From Bacteroidales bacterium (GTDB lineage Bacteria; Bacteroidota; Bacteroidia; Bacteroidales; UBA932), in the NCBI GenBank assembly GCA_023230265.1, contig JALNXR010000112.1, forward strand, positions 1 to 6,806: a stretch of 6,806 bases of DNA, given 5' to 3'. Below are positions 6,303 through 6,806 of the stretch, in pieces. A program made the position numbers and the translations under genes. The notes beneath the pieces were generated by a model, which saw only the letters and a list, made by a program, of their open reading frames with translations, searched no databases and was not told the DNA's origin. How positions within the stretch are numbered: the stretch's first letter is position 1; the number at the start of each line of letters is the position of its first letter.

Positions 6303-6806
6303 TCAGATTCTGTCAGGCACTATGTTCATACTGATATCCATTGCTGTTACTGAGTGGGTAAGAGCACCAACGCTGATATAGTTTACACCGGTGGCTGCCA
6401 CCTCTTTTATTCTGGAAAGGTTCATATTCCCTGAAGCTTCTGTCTCTGCCCTGCCGCCGATTATTCTCACTGCTTCTGCCATCATGCTGTTAGTCATATT
6501 GTCCAGCATTATTATATCGGCTTTTGCTTCAAGAGCCTGTGTGACTTCATTCAGATTCGTCACCTCCACTTCAATCCGGGTTCCGGGCTTTACCGATTCT
6601 CTCACCTGGCTGACTGCATTGCCTATCGATCCGGCCACTTTTATATGGTTGTCTTTTATCAGAGCCATATCATAGAGACCAATGCGATGATTTTTACCGC
6701 CACCGGCCTTGACAGCCATTTTATCCAAAATTCTCATTCCGGGAGCTGTCTTTCGGGTATCCAGAATTTTTGTCCCGCTACCCTCCAGCTCTTTTACATA
6801 TTTTGC
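6303..6806 (-). CDS. nadC: Quinolinate phosphoribosyltransferase (decarboxylating), N-terminus outside window
   Basis: NadC converts quinolinate and phosphoribosyl pyrophosphate to nicotinate mononucleotide, CO2 and pyrophosphate, the step after NadA. The open frame continues to the window edge, so the ATG at 6737 is internal. The visible 167 residues are the C-terminal 60% or so of a family of about 280. Landmarks are the catalytic-barrel motif DTRKTAPGMR just upstream of that ATG, then KMAVKAGGGKNHRIGLYDMALIKDNH, EVEVTNLNEVTQALEAKADIIMLDNM, and the terminal ISVGALTHSVTAMDISMNI. These cover the Arg/Lys/His substrate-binding residues and the (E)-(D)N pair of this alpha/beta-barrel. No frameshift or stop interrupts the frame. 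nadA follows after 38 bp, so the two are very likely cotranscribed; nadB, the usual third member, is not visible. Confidence 0.96.
   Translation of the reverse strand, partial: AKYVKELEGSGTKILDTRKTAPGMRILDKMAVKAGGGKNHRIGLYDMALIKDNHIKVAGSIGNAVSQVRESVKPGTRIEVEVTNLNEVTQALEAKADIIMLDNMTNSMMAEAVRIIGGRAETEASGNMNLSRIKEVAATGVNYISVGALTHSVTAMDISMNIVPDRI

Noticed and set aside
6303..6737. nadC as a short 144-residue complete gene starting at 6737
   Set aside because: The frame stays open to 6806 and encodes the conserved DTRKTAPG motif upstream of that ATG, so the gene is simply cut by the window edge.

Overview
The window looks like chromosome from a member of the Bacteroidota (Bacteroidales/Marinilabiliales-like). 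The grounds are protein style (a TolC-family protein ending in the DFD/DYD-KL-type tail common there, and a small lipoprotein resembling a Bacteroidota-restricted family), AT-rich untranslated leaders, and no Shine-Dalgarno sequence before most starts. This is inference from sequence style; there is no rRNA or other taxonomic marker. All genes lie on the minus strand, so transcription runs from the high-coordinate end to the low one.

There are two transcription blocks. The first (6806 to about 4700) is an NAD biosynthesis block: nadC (quinolinate phosphoribosyltransferase, cut by the window edge), then nadA (quinolinate synthase, complete), then a 141-residue lipoprotein of unknown function. 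It closes with a clear intrinsic terminator (stem 4711-4732). NadA makes quinolinate and NadC converts it to nicotinate mononucleotide. The aspartate oxidase/dehydrogenase (NadB) that would feed them is not in view and may lie beyond 6806. The 147-bp gap between nadA and the lipoprotein gene holds three tandem imperfect repeats of 22-24 bp.

The second block (4544 to 55) is a tripartite export operon of MacAB-TolC type: a membrane-anchored HlyD/MacA-like periplasmic adaptor, a MacB-type FtsX-fold permease and a TolC-family outer-membrane channel, with gaps of only 13 and 22 bp. The permease lacks the N-terminal ATPase found in E. coli MacB, and no separate ATPase gene is in the window. The AT-rich leader upstream of the adaptor carries two different exact 12-bp direct repeat pairs and a palindrome around a weak promoter candidate.

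At the left edge, 2.9 copies of a 19-bp repeat abut the stop codon of the tolC-like gene. Their phase (the minus strand starts TG right after the TAG stop) suggests the multi-repeat terminus of an insertion sequence, perhaps IS21-type, whose body lies outside the window. No CRISPR array, tRNA, rRNA, phage gene or convincing new system is visible. The points most worth a second look are the insertion exactly at the end of the export operon, the missing ATPase, the tandem repeats after nadA, and the long charged tail on the adaptor.
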